A stretch of DNA of 64,000 bases. Origin: Ricordea florida (taxonomy: Eukaryota; Cnidaria; Anthozoa; Corallimorpharia; Ricordeidae). Made by a program: the position numbers and the translations under genes. Numbering within the stretch: position 1 is the first letter of the stretch; each line of letters opens with the position of its first letter. The stretch is taken from contig OX453279.1 of the NCBI GenBank assembly GCA_949710005.1, positions 13,318,578-13,382,577 on the forward strand. The letters are read 5' to 3'. Below the pieces are notes generated by a model. The model worked only from the letters and a program-made list of their open reading frames with translations, did not search any database and had not been told where the DNA came from. Below are positions 63,878 through 64,000 of the stretch, in pieces.

Positions 63878-64000
63878 GGTGCATCAGAAAGAACGAAGTG
63901 GTCAGCAGAAGAGGCTGGAGAGCAAGGTGGTTGGACAATAACTACAAGTAATGGGTGGAAGATCCTTGGAAGGTGTAAGTTCATGCACAGGTGGTGGAAC
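63878..64000. other. Non-satellite module M, copy 3, cut by the window end
   Basis: The first 123 bases of M are present, starting GGTGCATCAGAAAGAACG. It shares CACAGGTGG with copy 2 (copy 1 has CACACGTGG) and has one private change (GGAAGGTGTAAG for GGAAAGTGTAAG). It shows that the macro-repeat continues beyond the window. Confidence 0.88.

Larger units (their letters stand above)
34720..64000 (+). repeat. Macro-repeat copy 2 and start of copy 3
   Basis: This is the second copy of the composite unit, running through A, M, B, A', A, LINE and a short A stretch, then entering the third M module at 63878. It lacks one of the two 2,478-bp segments found in the first B array. It carries an extra 303-bp duplication near 60.2-60.5 kb, and its final A stretch is only about 1.1 kb long. 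By eye, substitutions against copy 1 run at about 1% in the non-satellite parts. Confidence 0.9.

Overview
The window is almost entirely satellite DNA from a eukaryotic genome and holds no intact gene that I can support. The only recognisable protein homology is the 3' end of a non-LTR (LINE-type) retrotransposon, present twice. Its zinc-knuckle region (LCSFCK...HLFWSC) resembles LINE copies I know from cnidarian genomes such as corals and anemones. I therefore suggest a marine invertebrate, possibly a cnidarian, with low to moderate confidence. Nothing in the sequence looks bacterial or phage-like.

Four building blocks recur in a fixed order. Block A is a triplet-structured minisatellite: the 9-mers GTAGTAAGT and GTAGTAGCT alternate to give an 18-mer, written in forward (A) or inverted (A') orientation. 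Block M is a 1.14-kb single-copy-like module of ordinary composition. Block B is an AT-rich satellite of about 21-bp monomers (core GGCTAATCAGGTAAATA), grouped into 7-mers of 147 bp and about 12-mers of about 252 bp. Block L is the decayed LINE 3' end with its poly(A) tail.

Layout: A 1-6181, M 6182-7318, B 7319-23075, A' 23076-24773, A 24778-28452, L 28453-29387, A 29388-41640, M 41641-42777, B 42778-56061, A' 56062-57759, A 57764-61786, L 61787-62736, A 62737-63877, and a third M from 63878 to the window edge. The window is thus nearly two copies of a macro-repeat plus the start of a third. M-to-M spacing is 35,459 bp and then 22,237 bp. By eye the copies are about 99% identical in M and L, so the amplification is recent. 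The spacing differs mainly because about 11 kb of A is missing before the third M and because a 2,478-bp tandem duplication lies in the first B array only.

Most long open frames here are satellite artefacts. The A 18-mer is stop-free in five of six frames. In the two longest-running frames no single substitution in the consensus can create a stop. In B, the 21-bp monomer gives a 7-residue hydrophobic repeat on the minus strand. The points most worth following are the macro-repeat architecture, the A'/A inverted repeat with a hairpin at its centre, the 147-bp organisation of B, a recurring palindrome in B, and satellite-like words inside the LINE 3' untranslated region that may show how A arose.
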